From positions 115,784 through 179,783 of the forward strand of contig JALHTG010000019.1 of the NCBI GenBank assembly GCA_022865705.1: a DNA stretch of 64,000 nucleotides, given 5' to 3'. The DNA is from Candidatus Bathyarchaeota archaeon (lineage in GTDB: Archaea > Thermoproteota > Bathyarchaeia > 40CM-2-53-6 > JALHTG01). Below the pieces are notes generated by a model. It was not told the DNA's origin. It saw nothing but the letters and a program-made list of their open reading frames with translations, and did not search any database. Both the position numbers and the translations under genes were made by a program. The first letter of the stretch is position 1; every line of letters starts with the position of its first letter. This document shows, piece after piece, positions 55,808 to 64,000 of this stretch.

Positions 55808-55879
55808 TTTGTGAGGGGATGTGCAAGTTGCGCGGGCGCATCGGTTCTGTTATGAGTGATCGGCTGCGTGAGTGCTACT

Positions 55880-55926
55880 GTTACTCTAAGTAACGTTTAT
55901 AAACCTCACTCGTTACCTTGAGTAAC
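55880..55926. promoter_or_regulatory. Two palindromic operators flanking the dnaK TATA box
   Basis: GTTACTCTAAGTAAC (55880-55894) and GTTACCTTGAGTAAC (55912-55926) both fit GTTAC-N5-GTAAC. Between them the palindrome GTTTATAAAC (55895-55904) holds the TATA box. The centres are 32 bases apart, about three helical turns. The downstream copy covers the expected start site (about 25 bases after TATA). This is the geometry of a repressor-controlled archaeal heat-shock promoter. Confidence 0.75.
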
Positions 55927-55964
55927 TCGCATAGCATAGAACAGTCTCAGTTGAGGTGTACGCC

Positions 55965-57851
55965 TTGGCAAAGGTTATCGGAATAGATCTTGGAACAACT
56001 AATTCCGCTGCAGCAGTGATGGAGGCTGGTAGGCCAGTTGTGGTTCCAAGTGCTGAAGGACCAACGATGGCCGGCAAGATGTTTCCATCTGTTGTTGCTT
56101 TCACCAAAGATGGTACCTTGCTGGTTGGCGAGTCTGCCAAGCGTCAAGCAAGCTCAAACCCAGAAGGCACGATCATTGAGATAAAAAGAAAAATGGGAAC
56201 CGACTACAAAGTCCAAGTCTTCGGAAAAGAGTATACCCCACAGCAAATATCCGCATTTATTCTGCAGAAGATAAAACGCGATGCCGAAAGTTTCCTAGGA
56301 GATAAAGTGGATACAGCTGTGATTACCGTTCCTGCCCACTTCAACGATAATCAAAGACAAGCCACCAAAGATGCCGCAGAGATAGCCGGGTTCAAGGTTC
56401 CTAGATTGGTCAACGAGCCTACTGCAGCGTGTCTGGCCTATGGGTTAGGCTCATTCGGCAAGACAATGAAGGTAATGGTGTTCAGTTTCGGCGGAGGAAC
56501 TCATGACGTTACTCTGATGGAAATGGGTTTCGTAAAGGAGACAAAAGAGAGCACGTTTGAAGTTCTCTCAACAAGTGGAGATACAAAGACAGGTGGTGCC
56601 GATGTTGACAATGCTGTGACAGAGTATCTGGTTGAAGAGTTTCGGAGAGGGAACGGGATCGACCTGAGCGGGGACAAGATGGCGATGACGCGCCTTAGGG
56701 AGGCAGCTGAGAGAGCGAAGATAGAACTGTCAGTTATGGTGACAACTGATATCGATATGCCGTTTATTGCCCAGGACACTTCTGGGCCAAAGCATTTTCA
56801 CCTGACTCTGACCCGAGCAAAGCTTGAGGAATTGGCGCGCCCGATCGTTGACCGTATTAGGGGTCCGATCACGCAGGTGTTGGCTGACGCCAAGGGCGGT
56901 TCTCTACAACCAAACGACATAGACAAGATCATCCTGATAGGAGGCATGACGAGGATGCCTCTAGTCCGGAGCTTCGTGGAATCCATCATGGGTAAGCCTG
57001 CTGAACGAGGATTGGATCCAATGGAATGTGTGGCGGTTGGAGCTGCGATTCAAGCCGGTGTAATGACGGGCGAAGTGAAGGATCTTCTTCTTTTAGACGT
57101 CACACCTCTTTCGCTCGGTGTGGAGACCCTTGGAGGGATCCTCACTAAGCTCATAGAGCGAAATACTACTGTACCGACAAGAAAGAGCCAAGTCTTCTCA
57201 ACAGCAGCAGACTTCCAGACCACAGTCACGGTTCATGTACTTCAAGGCGAGAGGCCAATGGCTGCGGACAATGTTTCATTGGGCATGTTCAATCTCACAG
57301 GTATACCTCCGGCACCACGAGGAGTGCCGCAAATAGAGGTCACCTTTGACATCAATGCGGATGGGATCCTCAATGTCGCCGCCAAAGACTTGGGAACAGG
57401 GAACCAACAGAAGATCACAATCACTGCTTCAACCAAGCTGTCGGAATCAGAGAAGGAACGAATGGTCAAAGAGGCTGAACAGTTCGCAGAGCAGGACAAG
57501 AAGAAACGTGAGGAAGCAGAAACACGTAACAATGCCGACTCAATGATCTACACTGCTGAGAAGACCAAGACAGATCTGAAGGAGAAAATAGGCAAAGACA
57601 ACGTTGAGAAAATTGACAAAGGAATCGCTGAGATGAAAGAAGCCCTCAGCGGAAAAGACGTGCCTAAGATAAAGGTGAAGACCGACGAGCTGGCGAAGAT
57701 GCTTCAACAGATTGGGGCAACAGTGTATCAACAGGTTAGCCAACAACAGGCACAGCAACAGCAGCAGACTCCTCCACCTGGACCTGAGAAGCAGCCTGAC
57801 AAAGTAGTGGATGCAGACTACAAGGTTGTTGATGAAGAGAAGAAGCCGTAG
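55965..57851 (+). CDS. dnaK: Molecular chaperone DnaK (Hsp70)
   Basis: About 628 residues from TTG 55965, with GAGGTG 6 bases upstream. ATPase motifs are [13 protein letters not shown], the Lys in [18 protein letters not shown] and [12 protein letters not shown]. The substrate domain ([14 protein letters not shown]) and a Gln-rich tail ending [13 protein letters not shown] are typical. In the second phosphate loop the usual DLGGGTFD reads FSFGGGTHD, so the Asp matching E. coli D194 is Ser. It refolds proteins with DnaJ and GrpE; the operator pair lies upstream. Confidence 0.94.
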   Translation: MAKVIGIDLGTTNSAAAVMEAGRPVVVPSAEGPTMAGKMFPSVVAFTKDGTLLVGESAKRQASSNPEGTIIEIKRKMGTDYKVQVFGKEYTPQQISAFILQKIKRDAESFLGDKVDTAVITVPAHFNDNQRQATKDAAEIAGFKVPRLVNEPTAACLAYGLGSFGKTMKVMVFSFGGGTHDVTLMEMGFVKETKESTFEVLSTSGDTKTGGADVDNAVTEYLVEEFRRGNGIDLSGDKMAMTRLREAAERAKIELSVMVTTDIDMPFIAQDTSGPKHFHLTLTRAKLEELARPIVDRIRGPITQVLADAKGGSLQPNDIDKIILIGGMTRMPLVRSFVESIMGKPAERGLDPMECVAVGAAIQAGVMTGEVKDLLLLDVTPLSLGVETLGGILTKLIERNTTVPTRKSQVFSTAADFQTTVTVHVLQGERPMAADNVSLGMFNLTGIPPAPRGVPQIEVTFDINADGILNVAAKDLGTGNQQKITITASTKLSESEKERMVKEAEQFAEQDKKKREEAETRNNADSMIYTAEKTKTDLKEKIGKDNVEKIDKGIAEMKEALSGKDVPKIKVKTDELAKMLQQIGATVYQQVSQQQAQQQQQTPPPGPEKQPDKVVDADYKVVDEEKKP

Positions 57852-57884
57852 TTTTGATGTCAAAGATGAATGGTCCGGTCACAG

Positions 57885-58988
57885 ATGGAAAAGAGAGACT
57901 ACTATGAGATCCTCGGCCTCTCCAGAGATGCGACTAAAGAGCAGGTGAAGGACGCTTACAGAAAGCTCGCACTTCAATACCATCCTGATAGAAACAAGTC
58001 TCCTGACGCTGAGGAGAAGTTCAAAGAGATCTCCGAAGCATACGCTGTTCTCTCTGACGACGAAAAAAGACAGCAGTACGATCAGCTCGGCCACGCCGGA
58101 ATCGATCAGAGATACACCTATGAAGACATATTCAGAACAACCGACTTTGAATCCATCTTCCGTGACCTAGGGTTTGGCTTCGGAGGATTCGGTAGCATCT
58201 TCGATACGTTCTTTGGTCGTGGAAGAGGTTGGGGAGAAGAAAGACCTGGACGAGGTTCTGACCTCAGGTACGATCTTGAGATTCCACTCGAAGAAGTAGC
58301 CACAGGGGCGACGAAAGAGATCACAGTGCCCCGAAGAGAGAAGTGTGATGTGTGCAATGGAAGTGGAGCGAGAAAGGGCACCACGCCTAAGACCTGTTCA
58401 CGTTGTCAGGGTAGGGGGCAGGTCCAGCATGTACAAGAAGCAGGATTCGCTCGATTTGTCAGAATTGAAACATGTGACCGATGTCAGGGAAGGGGAGTCA
58501 TCATAGAATCTCCCTGCCAGAAATGTCGAGGAACAGGAATTGTCGAACATACACGCAAAATCACCTTGAAAATTCCACCTGGCGTTGAAAGTGGGACAGC
58601 GCTAAGATTGGCTGGCGAAGGAGACTCAGGAGGTTCAGGAATATCGACTGGCGATCTCTTCGTGTATGTCATGGTGAAACCTCACAGCATTTTCGAGAGA
58701 GATGGAAGTGACATCTACTGTGAGATACCGATTGGGTTCGCAGAGGCTTCTCTGGGTGCAGAAATCGAAATACCCACATTGAGCAGTCGTGCCAGCCTAC
58801 GTATTCAGGGGGGAACCCAAACCGGAACAGTATTTCGGTTAAGGGGAAAGGGACTTCCAGAGTATCGGGGGCGGGGCAGAGGGGATCAGCTGGTGAAGAT
58901 CATCGTTAGGACCCCCACTAACCTGACTGAAAGACAACGAATGATTCTGAGTGAGCTGAAGAAAGAGGAGCGCCCGGTAAGAAAATAG
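57885..58988 (+). CDS. dnaJ: Co-chaperone DnaJ
   Basis: About 367 residues. The J domain has the HPD tripeptide in [11 protein letters not shown], followed by a Gly/Phe-rich region ([16 protein letters not shown]) and four zinc-binding CxxCxGxG-type repeats ([32 protein letters not shown]). The C-terminal peptide-binding domains are complete, making it a type I DnaJ. The ATG at 57885 gives [11 protein letters not shown]. It follows dnaK by about 30 bases. Confidence 0.94.
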   Translation: MEKRDYYEILGLSRDATKEQVKDAYRKLALQYHPDRNKSPDAEEKFKEISEAYAVLSDDEKRQQYDQLGHAGIDQRYTYEDIFRTTDFESIFRDLGFGFGGFGSIFDTFFGRGRGWGEERPGRGSDLRYDLEIPLEEVATGATKEITVPRREKCDVCNGSGARKGTTPKTCSRCQGRGQVQHVQEAGFARFVRIETCDRCQGRGVIIESPCQKCRGTGIVEHTRKITLKIPPGVESGTALRLAGEGDSGGSGISTGDLFVYVMVKPHSIFERDGSDIYCEIPIGFAEASLGAEIEIPTLSSRASLRIQGGTQTGTVFRLRGKGLPEYRGRGRGDQLVKIIVRTPTNLTERQRMILSELKKEERPVRK

Positions 58989-59090
58989 GGTGTGTTACGC
59001 TCACGCTTCATAGTCTCACTGTTTTTCTAATAGAGCTTGAAAAACCTAGGGGGGCTGGCTGACACCTTTGCTTTCATATGAAACAGAGCT

Positions 59091-59483
59091 TTACAATCCG
59101 ATGCAGTTCTCGCCTTTGCCAACACATCCTATGACACAGTAGAATTCAAAATCGGAATCAAATTCGTTTCGAAACCCGTGAAGTTCGTTCGCTGCGAAGT
59201 AGAATACGTCTCCTTGATCTGCGGCAACAGTTTCCTTCTCAGTTACAACTTGAGCCTTGCCTTTCGTTACGATTATCTCCTGCTCCCACGGGTGCTTGTG
59301 AGGAGCCATGTTCCCCTTCGGTTTGATGTTGAAGTGTCGAAGTGCAAAGTTGTGTAAGTATTCGTCGCCACCAGTTCGTTTTTCTGAGATCCATCGAATC
59401 GTCACGCCTTCAGCGTCACTTCCATAGGCTTCCTTCACGTCGTACCCTTTGACTTGCTCTGTTCTTCGCCTAATCAAGACCAA
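59091..59483 (-). CDS. Cupin-domain protein
   Basis: A 130-residue single cupin with HKHPWEQEIIVTKG (His/His/Glu metal ligands) and GDVFYFAANELHGFRN. The metal-bound activity is unknown. It is the last gene of the DsrC-DsrE-cupin group on the minus strand. Confidence 0.82.
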   Translation of the reverse strand: MVLIRRRTEQVKGYDVKEAYGSDAEGVTIRWISEKRTGGDEYLHNFALRHFNIKPKGNMAPHKHPWEQEIIVTKGKAQVVTEKETVAADQGDVFYFAANELHGFRNEFDSDFEFYCVIGCVGKGENCIGL

Positions 59484-59525
59484 TACCTCATTCTCTATCT
59501 TGTATGTGTCGCTTGAAAACTTAAT

Positions 59526-59879
59526 TCAGACTGTTATCACGCTCTTCGCTTCCATAGCCATATCCAAGAAAGCCGCGTACCCCATCGAGGAAATTGATGA
59601 GACCAAATCCTTCTCCCCTATTGCCCGTTTGTGCAGTGCCTCAGAGCATGCATAGAACCGCACTCTCTCATTCCTCATGACTTTTTTGAACCTCTCTCCA
59701 ATATCTGGGTCCATCTTCTCGGCGGTCCCTGTTCGAGCCAAGACAACTCCTTCCGCGTACAGGAAAACTCTGACATCTAGATCAATGCTCGAGGCTGTTT
59801 CCGCAAGATACAGGAGCGAAGATGTCCTTCCTATCTCTTCTGGGCCCCAACCGAACAAAAACACTATTCTCTCTGTCAT
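59526..59879 (-). CDS. DsrE-like protein next to DsrC
   Basis: About 117 residues from the ATG at 59879. ERIVFLFGWGP begins a DsrE/F-like fold, and a single Cys lies in RFYACSEAL. The open frame extends upstream, but the extension overlaps dsrC. Linked to the DsrC-like gene by 14 bases, it fits a sulfur-relay pair. Confidence 0.75.
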   Translation of the reverse strand: MTERIVFLFGWGPEEIGRTSSLLYLAETASSIDLDVRVFLYAEGVVLARTGTAEKMDPDIGERFKKVMRNERVRFYACSEALHKRAIGEKDLVSSISSMGYAAFLDMAMEAKSVITV

Positions 59880-59893
59880 GTTATCGATCGCCT

Positions 59894-60205
59894 CTAGCAA
59901 CCTGCGGCGATACAGAGATTCCTCGGCAGTCCACTTATTTTGCATAGGACTCCCCGAGCGCTGCTTTCACCTCTCTTGAAGAGGCGTTCAAACTCGTCTG
60001 TCGTCAGTTTTGCTTCGTTTCGAACAGTCTTAACCATCGGTAATGATGACCACTTTTCATAGTACGTTCTCACATAGCGAATGCATGTCCAGTGTGCTTC
60101 TGTAAGCTTCATGCCCAACTGGTTTTCCGCGATTTCAGAGGCAATCCTTTCGCTCCAAGTTCTTGGATCAATCAAGTATCCTTCATCATCAAACAGCGCC
60201 AACAC
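59894..60205 (-). CDS. DsrC/TusE-like sulfur carrier
   Basis: The 103-residue protein matches DsrC/TusE: DDEGYLIDPRTWSERIASEIA, TEAHWTCIRYVRTYYEKW, and a C-terminal arm LCKISGLPRNLC followed by a terminal Cys. DsrC carries sulfur on two C-terminal cysteines, usually spaced C-x10-C; here the spacing is C-x9-C with an extra Cys at the very end. No sulfite reductase is in the window. Start GTG. Confidence 0.82.
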   Translation of the reverse strand: MLALFDDEGYLIDPRTWSERIASEIAENQLGMKLTEAHWTCIRYVRTYYEKWSSLPMVKTVRNEAKLTTDEFERLFKRGESSARGVLCKISGLPRNLCIAAGC

Positions 60206-60410
60206 CTACAGCATCTCCCGGTAACTAGATCAAAGCCCCGTATGAAAAAGCCATTGCTCTCTTTCGTTGGGAAACACGTACCGCGAGGCATTCTGATCGC
60301 ACGTAGAAGGCTCAGGCAGATCGTTTCTCTCTTCTACGTCGAATCATGCGATTCGCGTGTGAGCTCCATGAACACGATTCCTATATCGCAGCGTTGTTGA
60401 AGAACGCCTA

Positions 60411-61040
60411 ATGATGCCAGTAACTATCTGTGTGCGGCCGTGCCGACGCGCAGATCTACGCATCTTGCTGGGAATCTATCGAGAAGGGTTCGAACAGGAG
60501 TTGACCTTCTTTTTCAGAAGATTCTGCAGGTGCTTCTTCCAAGCACTCTTCCGTTATCTTGCCGGAGACGCGATCGTAGCTGAAGTGAACAATAGAGTCG
60601 TGGGCTTCATAGTTGTAGTACCTGGATCCATACCAGCAACACGGGCCGGAATCCTCCAATTGATGTCTACATTGCCGACGCTACTATTGGCAGTGAGATC
60701 CTCTTTCTTCATCTACGTTTTGCAGAAGGTGAGGAATATGGATTGGAGTCGATGTCATGTTGGCATAGGATGCGTCGCTGTGAAGAAAGATTTTCGAGGA
60801 AAAGGAATCGGGGCTTCTCTCATGCGTGAAGCGCTCGCCAGGTATCCGAAAAGAGATGCGGTCTTAGATGTACGGCCGTGGAATGAGAGTGCCATTCGCC
60901 TCTATTCCAGTGCGGGTTTCGAGCGAATGAGTGCATGGAGAGATCCGCTTGGGGAGTGGATCATAATGAGTCGACCGCAGCTTTCTCGTGCCAGAACTGA
61001 ACCAGAAACTGAACGCTTCAATTCACGGTGTGTTGGCTAA
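60411..61040 (+). CDS. GNAT family N-acetyltransferase
   Basis: A 209-residue GNAT with RGKGIGASLMREAL (acetyl-CoA loop) and NESAIRLYSSAGFERM. The N-terminal part contains several Cys residues. The C-terminal 25 residues are charged and probably disordered. Substrate unknown. Confidence 0.8.
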   Translation: MMPVTICVRPCRRADLRILLGIYREGFEQELTFFFRRFCRCFFQALFRYLAGDAIVAEVNNRVVGFIVVVPGSIPATRAGILQLMSTLPTLLLAVRSSFFIYVLQKVRNMDWSRCHVGIGCVAVKKDFRGKGIGASLMREALARYPKRDAVLDVRPWNESAIRLYSSAGFERMSAWRDPLGEWIIMSRPQLSRARTEPETERFNSRCVG

Positions 61041-61142
61041 TTCGTCTTATCGTAATCTCATACGGCCAAGATCGTAGCAACCAGTGCTCGCCACATCGTG
61101 TATATATGTCCGATCCGTTATCGATGGGAGAGTTGACTACGT

Positions 61143-61484
61143 ATGAGTGAGGTAGCGTTTCCTTGCAGAATCACAGCTGTCCATCCGCATTATGATCCTT
61201 TTGGAAACGAGTATGTGTGCGTTGAGTTCTCAGTTGAGGCACAGCGCCCTCCTAGTGTTATTCAGATGCCAAGGGGGGCACCTGAAGAACTCTCTGCGGT
61301 CATACCGATTATTTCTCAGATCCCGAAGATGATGGTTCAGGGCAAGGCGTATAGCAACAGGTTTGTTCTCTTTCTCACAGTTCAAGAATGGGAAAAAATG
61401 GAACGAAAGTATCAGTACGGTGACGATGCAGAGGTAACCATAGGCAAAGACGGTTCCATCCACGTAAGAGTTGTACAGGGATAG
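61143..61484 (+). CDS. Hypothetical protein
   Basis: A 113-residue soluble alpha/beta protein that I do not recognise. It has the stretch YDPFGNEYVCVEF and ends KDGSIHVRVVQG. The ATG follows a possible TATA element (TATATATG near 61100). It converges with the AN1-finger gene; function unknown. Confidence 0.6.
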   Translation: MSEVAFPCRITAVHPHYDPFGNEYVCVEFSVEAQRPPSVIQMPRGAPEELSAVIPIISQIPKMMVQGKAYSNRFVLFLTVQEWEKMERKYQYGDDAEVTIGKDGSIHVRVVQG

Positions 61485-61525
61485 AAGCATTGAGCTCCTA
61501 GAGCTAGGTTCAGTCAACGTGCGCT

Positions 61526-61999
61526 TTAGGCGCACGGAAGTCGTACGGCGACGATCTCTTCTTTCTTTTCTTTGTTTTGCTCTTTTCTGCTTGTTTCTTT
61601 TCGTTGTGTACGTTTGGCAAGAGATTCTGCTCCTTCGTCCGGGCAGTTGTGTCTTTCAGGAAGTCGATGTTCCTCGCAGTACCATCCTCCGCATCTGTGA
61701 CATCTGTAAGTCAAAGAAAATGAGGCAAGGCAGTAGTTGCAGTGGCTTGAGGCATATCCGATCGAGTTTATCTTGATTTCCGCATCCGGCTTCAGTTTCT
61801 GGAGGAGCTTCTTTACGATGCTCTCACATTTCTCGCGGGGGTAATCTGGAAGGACTATGTAGACTTCGCCGCCTCTTTGCACCACAGTATACTTGTGGTC
61901 TTCCACTGAACCGTCGCCGACCCCCTTCTCTCTTTCCCTGAGGCCGAGGAGGCGAACTATTTCTGACCAGTTCAGGAGGAGGGAGGCGAGGAAGATCAT
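61526..61999 (-). CDS. AN1-type zinc-finger protein
   Basis: The 157-residue protein has a hydrophobic N terminus. A C-terminal half carries the full AN1 ligand set C-x2-C-x9-C-x2-C-x4-C-x2-H-x5-H-x-C (CNYC...CHRC...C..H...H.C), followed by a very basic, Lys/Glu-rich tail. AN1 fingers in archaea and eukaryotes bind ubiquitin-like or stress-related partners. The archaeal role is unknown. The N-terminal hydrophobic segment may tether it to the membrane. Confidence 0.78.
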   Translation of the reverse strand: MIFLASLLLNWSEIVRLLGLREREKGVGDGSVEDHKYTVVQRGGEVYIVLPDYPREKCESIVKKLLQKLKPDAEIKINSIGYASSHCNYCLASFSLTYRCHRCGGWYCEEHRLPERHNCPDEGAESLAKRTQRKETSRKEQNKEKKEEIVAVRLPCA

Positions 62000-62033
62000 G
62001 TTTGACGTAGGTTGCAGCTCCTGAGGCTGTTTC

Positions 62034-62330
62034 CTATCGTCTAACGCGAATTATGACAAGCAACAATAAGATGAAGGACACGCCTAGAAGTATCCACAAT
62101 AGCATTCCGTTACGTTCTAGGATGGCTAGTAAGGCGTTGATCTGGGTTATCGGGTTCTTGGATGCGAGGAGTTGATACAGTTGCGCAGCCTCGTCGCGCT
62201 TGAAAAGTCCGCTGTCCACTCTGATATCATCGGCATCTGTTTTCTCGAACTTGTGGCCAGCAATGTAGAAGGCGCCGCTGTAGCTCGATTTCAGCCAGAG
62301 GTTAAACTCTTCTTGGCTCAAACCTCTCAC
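62034..62330 (-). CDS. Small membrane-anchored protein coupled to UPF0182
   Basis: About 98 residues from a GTG that overlaps the upstream stop as GTGA. EEFNLWLKSSYSGAFYIAG begins it, and a single C-terminal membrane helix (WILLGVSFILLLLVIIRV) ends it. Longer open frames upstream are the UPF0182 coding region. The two are translationally coupled and probably form a membrane complex; function unknown. Confidence 0.6.
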   Translation of the reverse strand: MRGLSQEEFNLWLKSSYSGAFYIAGHKFEKTDADDIRVDSGLFKRDEAAQLYQLLASKNPITQINALLAILERNGMLLWILLGVSFILLLLVIIRVRR

Positions 62331-64000
62331 CTTACACGAATTGTCATGTAGTAGAGTCTGACTATGCCTCCTTGGAAAACCAGTACGCCGAGATTCATGC
62401 TGTTTGGATCTTGGTTCCAAGTATAGACTTCTGTTGCTCCTGTCTTTGATACGTATTCCTTTAGGAAGCTGTCGATGGTCCGAGTGGTCTGTTGCCACTG
62501 AGTTTCGTCAAGATAGTTGATCTTGCCAACTTCTGTTTCGGCGTTTGCGGTTATCTTGGTCACGTTGATGAGCGGGAGTTTCTTTGTCTCTAGATAAGTT
62601 CTGATGTTCGTCAATCTGTTTTCATGGCCTGTTACGACAGGAGGTCTTCCTCCAACCAAGGCGTAGTATGCTTGAGCAGCGTCTGATCCTGTTGCAACTT
62701 TGGCGCCTGTCAAGGCATCTATGGCGACAACGAAGGCCATCTTCGTTATGACCGCTGTGGCTTCTTGTGCAACTATGTAAACCGGAATGAAATAGTACAG
62801 TTTTCCTGCAATGGAATAGAGAAGAATATTGCCAAGTCTCCTGTTTGTCAGCAGAGTCAGCTGGGTTCGCACGTAATCGTCCGTTTCCAATGCTTGGAGT
62901 GCAGCTGACGGGCCGATAAGTTGAGTCATCGTCGCATTTCCAACTCCATATAGAACTACTTCGCCAAGCCCTGGGCCGCCATAAGCGACATACAGGCCAG
63001 CAAGGTTCTTCCCAGCAGAGGCCCTGAATTCCACAAGTTGGATGCCTACGAACCGCACATCTTCATCGGACAAGAGCAATATGTAGTGAACCAAGGTGGC
63101 AGGCGGCCTCTCGAAGAATGCAGAACCGGCGCGCCAAACAAAAGGGTCAGTAACATGGAACTTGAAGTCAATGTCTAGTTGTCCTGAGTAGTCGTGCATG
63201 CCAAGCAGCTGCTCAGAATATCTTAGTTGAGGTACCAGCCAAGAGGGAGGAGATGTCCAATTGGGATAGTAGTCCTTGTAGAAATCCACCAAGAAACCAT
63301 CCGGCTTTGCAACCACATATCCCTGTAATCGCCCGTCCTCTACGTTGACAAGAACGTACCCGAAGAGGCGCTGATAGGTACTTGCCGAGAAACCTGACTG
63401 GAGTGGGTAGTCTATGAGGACCTGTGCAGCGTAGTAGATGCTTTGTCCATCGCTAACCAGGTAGACATCTTCATCCGCCGTAAGCCCGTAGATCAGAATG
63501 CTTTGGACTCTGGTTAGGATGTCTCTCTTGTACAGCATCTTGATCTCGTCTTGAGGAGGGGAAAAAGCGAAGCCGAGTTGTCCCTCGGCTAGGAACCATA
63601 GCATCCTCTGCCATCCAGACAATGCGTAGTCTGCATCTTTCGAGTAAGATATCTCTTCAACTTCTTTGAAGCCTTTGACTTGGACGTAGACTGTCTCCCT
63701 GAAACCTTCTCCGTAGTATATTGGCGGTTCTGCTTTGAGACCGAAGACATTTCTTACAGGCACGTACTCACCATTGTGGCTATCTAGACATATCACCTTT
63801 GAAGCGTGAGTATAGATCAACCGTCGGCTGATCCAATCAGAGCTTGGGTAGAGGACTGTGGTCGGGGCGACCCAGTATTCTCGGCCGCCGTAGTAGATTA
63901 CGTCGGAATCTGCAAGCTTCATCCAGTTGACTCCGATCTGGTTCTTCATCTTTGTTATCGCAGCTTCCTGATCCCATTGCCTAACCACCGATAGAGTCCG
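62327..64000 (-). CDS. UPF0182-family membrane protein, 3' part (5' end outside the window)
   Basis: The frame is open to the window edge, so at least 553 residues are only part of the gene. It contains a conserved extracellular-type domain (WDQEAAITKMKNQIG, then YWVAPTTVLYP). The family usually has an N-terminal membrane domain, which lies beyond 64000. The C terminus ends GGIVRLYYMTIRVR. The function of UPF0182 is not established. Confidence 0.75.
   Translation of the reverse strand, partial: RTLSVVRQWDQEAAITKMKNQIGVNWMKLADSDVIYYGGREYWVAPTTVLYPSSDWISRRLIYTHASKVICLDSHNGEYVPVRNVFGLKAEPPIYYGEGFRETVYVQVKGFKEVEEISYSKDADYALSGWQRMLWFLAEGQLGFAFSPPQDEIKMLYKRDILTRVQSILIYGLTADEDVYLVSDGQSIYYAAQVLIDYPLQSGFSASTYQRLFGYVLVNVEDGRLQGYVVAKPDGFLVDFYKDYYPNWTSPPSWLVPQLRYSEQLLGMHDYSGQLDIDFKFHVTDPFVWRAGSAFFERPPATLVHYILLLSDEDVRFVGIQLVEFRASAGKNLAGLYVAYGGPGLGEVVLYGVGNATMTQLIGPSAALQALETDDYVRTQLTLLTNRRLGNILLYSIAGKLYYFIPVYIVAQEATAVITKMAFVVAIDALTGAKVATGSDAAQAYYALVGGRPPVVTGHENRLTNIRTYLETKKLPLINVTKITANAETEVGKINYLDETQWQQTTRTIDSFLKEYVSKTGATEVYTWNQDPNSMNLGVLVFQGGIVRLYYMTIRVR

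Overview
The window looks like a chromosome segment of an archaeon, most likely from the TACK side (Bathyarchaeia- or Nitrososphaeria-like). I could run no database search, so the taxon is an inference. The evidence is: two group II chaperonin (thermosome) genes; TATA-type promoters; many GTG/TTG starts; a form III RuBisCO; an archaeal tungstate importer; a protein resembling archaeal ESCRT-III (CdvB); and tRNA genes with several introns at non-canonical positions, which are known mainly from archaea with a broad-specificity splicing endonuclease. No rRNA, CRISPR array, intact insertion sequence or prophage was seen. Gene order is mixed-strand, with short operons and several decayed genes.

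Layout. 0-9 kb: a ThiI-like sulfurtransferase domain, a TlpA-like thioredoxin, two universal stress proteins, a two-gene asymmetric ABC exporter, a GNAT, a winged-helix/CdvB-like protein, a broken prenyltransferase-repeat gene and a metallo-beta-lactamase-fold hydrolase. 9-13 kb: tRNA-Leu with two introns, a HicB/HicA pair whose toxin is frameshifted, a fused double permease with its ATPase, and an ECF S component. 13-27 kb: a Pro/Tyr/Gln-rich protein, an M24 peptidase, a HAD protein, an orphan m4C-type methyltransferase, CorA, DsrE, an HpaI aldolase, NUDIX, MFS and OFA transporters, a membrane spermidine-synthase-like protein, a sugar-nucleotide pyrophosphorylase and an HD hydrolase. 27-36 kb: acetyl-CoA synthetase, a radical SAM/SPASM enzyme with a small partner, a zinc peptidase, endonuclease III, tupABC, and divergent from tupABC a ModE/PIN chimera with an antitoxin. 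36-47 kb: a degenerate tRNA, a tandem GNAT, an MFS remnant, form III RuBisCO, tRNA-Glu with four introns, tRNA-Val with one intron, small housekeeping proteins, a PLP desulfhydrase, TatD, and cysS immediately followed by tRNA-Cys. 47-64 kb: lysine biosynthesis (lysA-dapF-dapL), RidA/OsmC, two thermosome subunits, grpE-dnaK-dnaJ, a DsrC-DsrE-cupin cluster, an AN1 zinc-finger protein and a UPF0182 membrane protein cut by the window edge.

How the genes work together. The chaperone block (thermosome pair divergent from grpE-dnaK-dnaJ) is the clearest functional unit, and dnaK carries two 15-bp palindromes on either side of its TATA box. Lysine is made through meso-diaminopimelate by the aminotransferase (DapL) shortcut. 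Tungstate uptake, acetate activation, form III RuBisCO and radical SAM enzymes suggest an anaerobic life using small organic acids and nucleotides; that part is inference. The most unusual items are the intron-laden tRNA genes (seven introns in three tRNAs), the ModE-PIN chimera beside tupABC, the palindromes around the dnaK TATA box, the HTH/CdvB-like fusion and the cysS/tRNA-Cys tandem.
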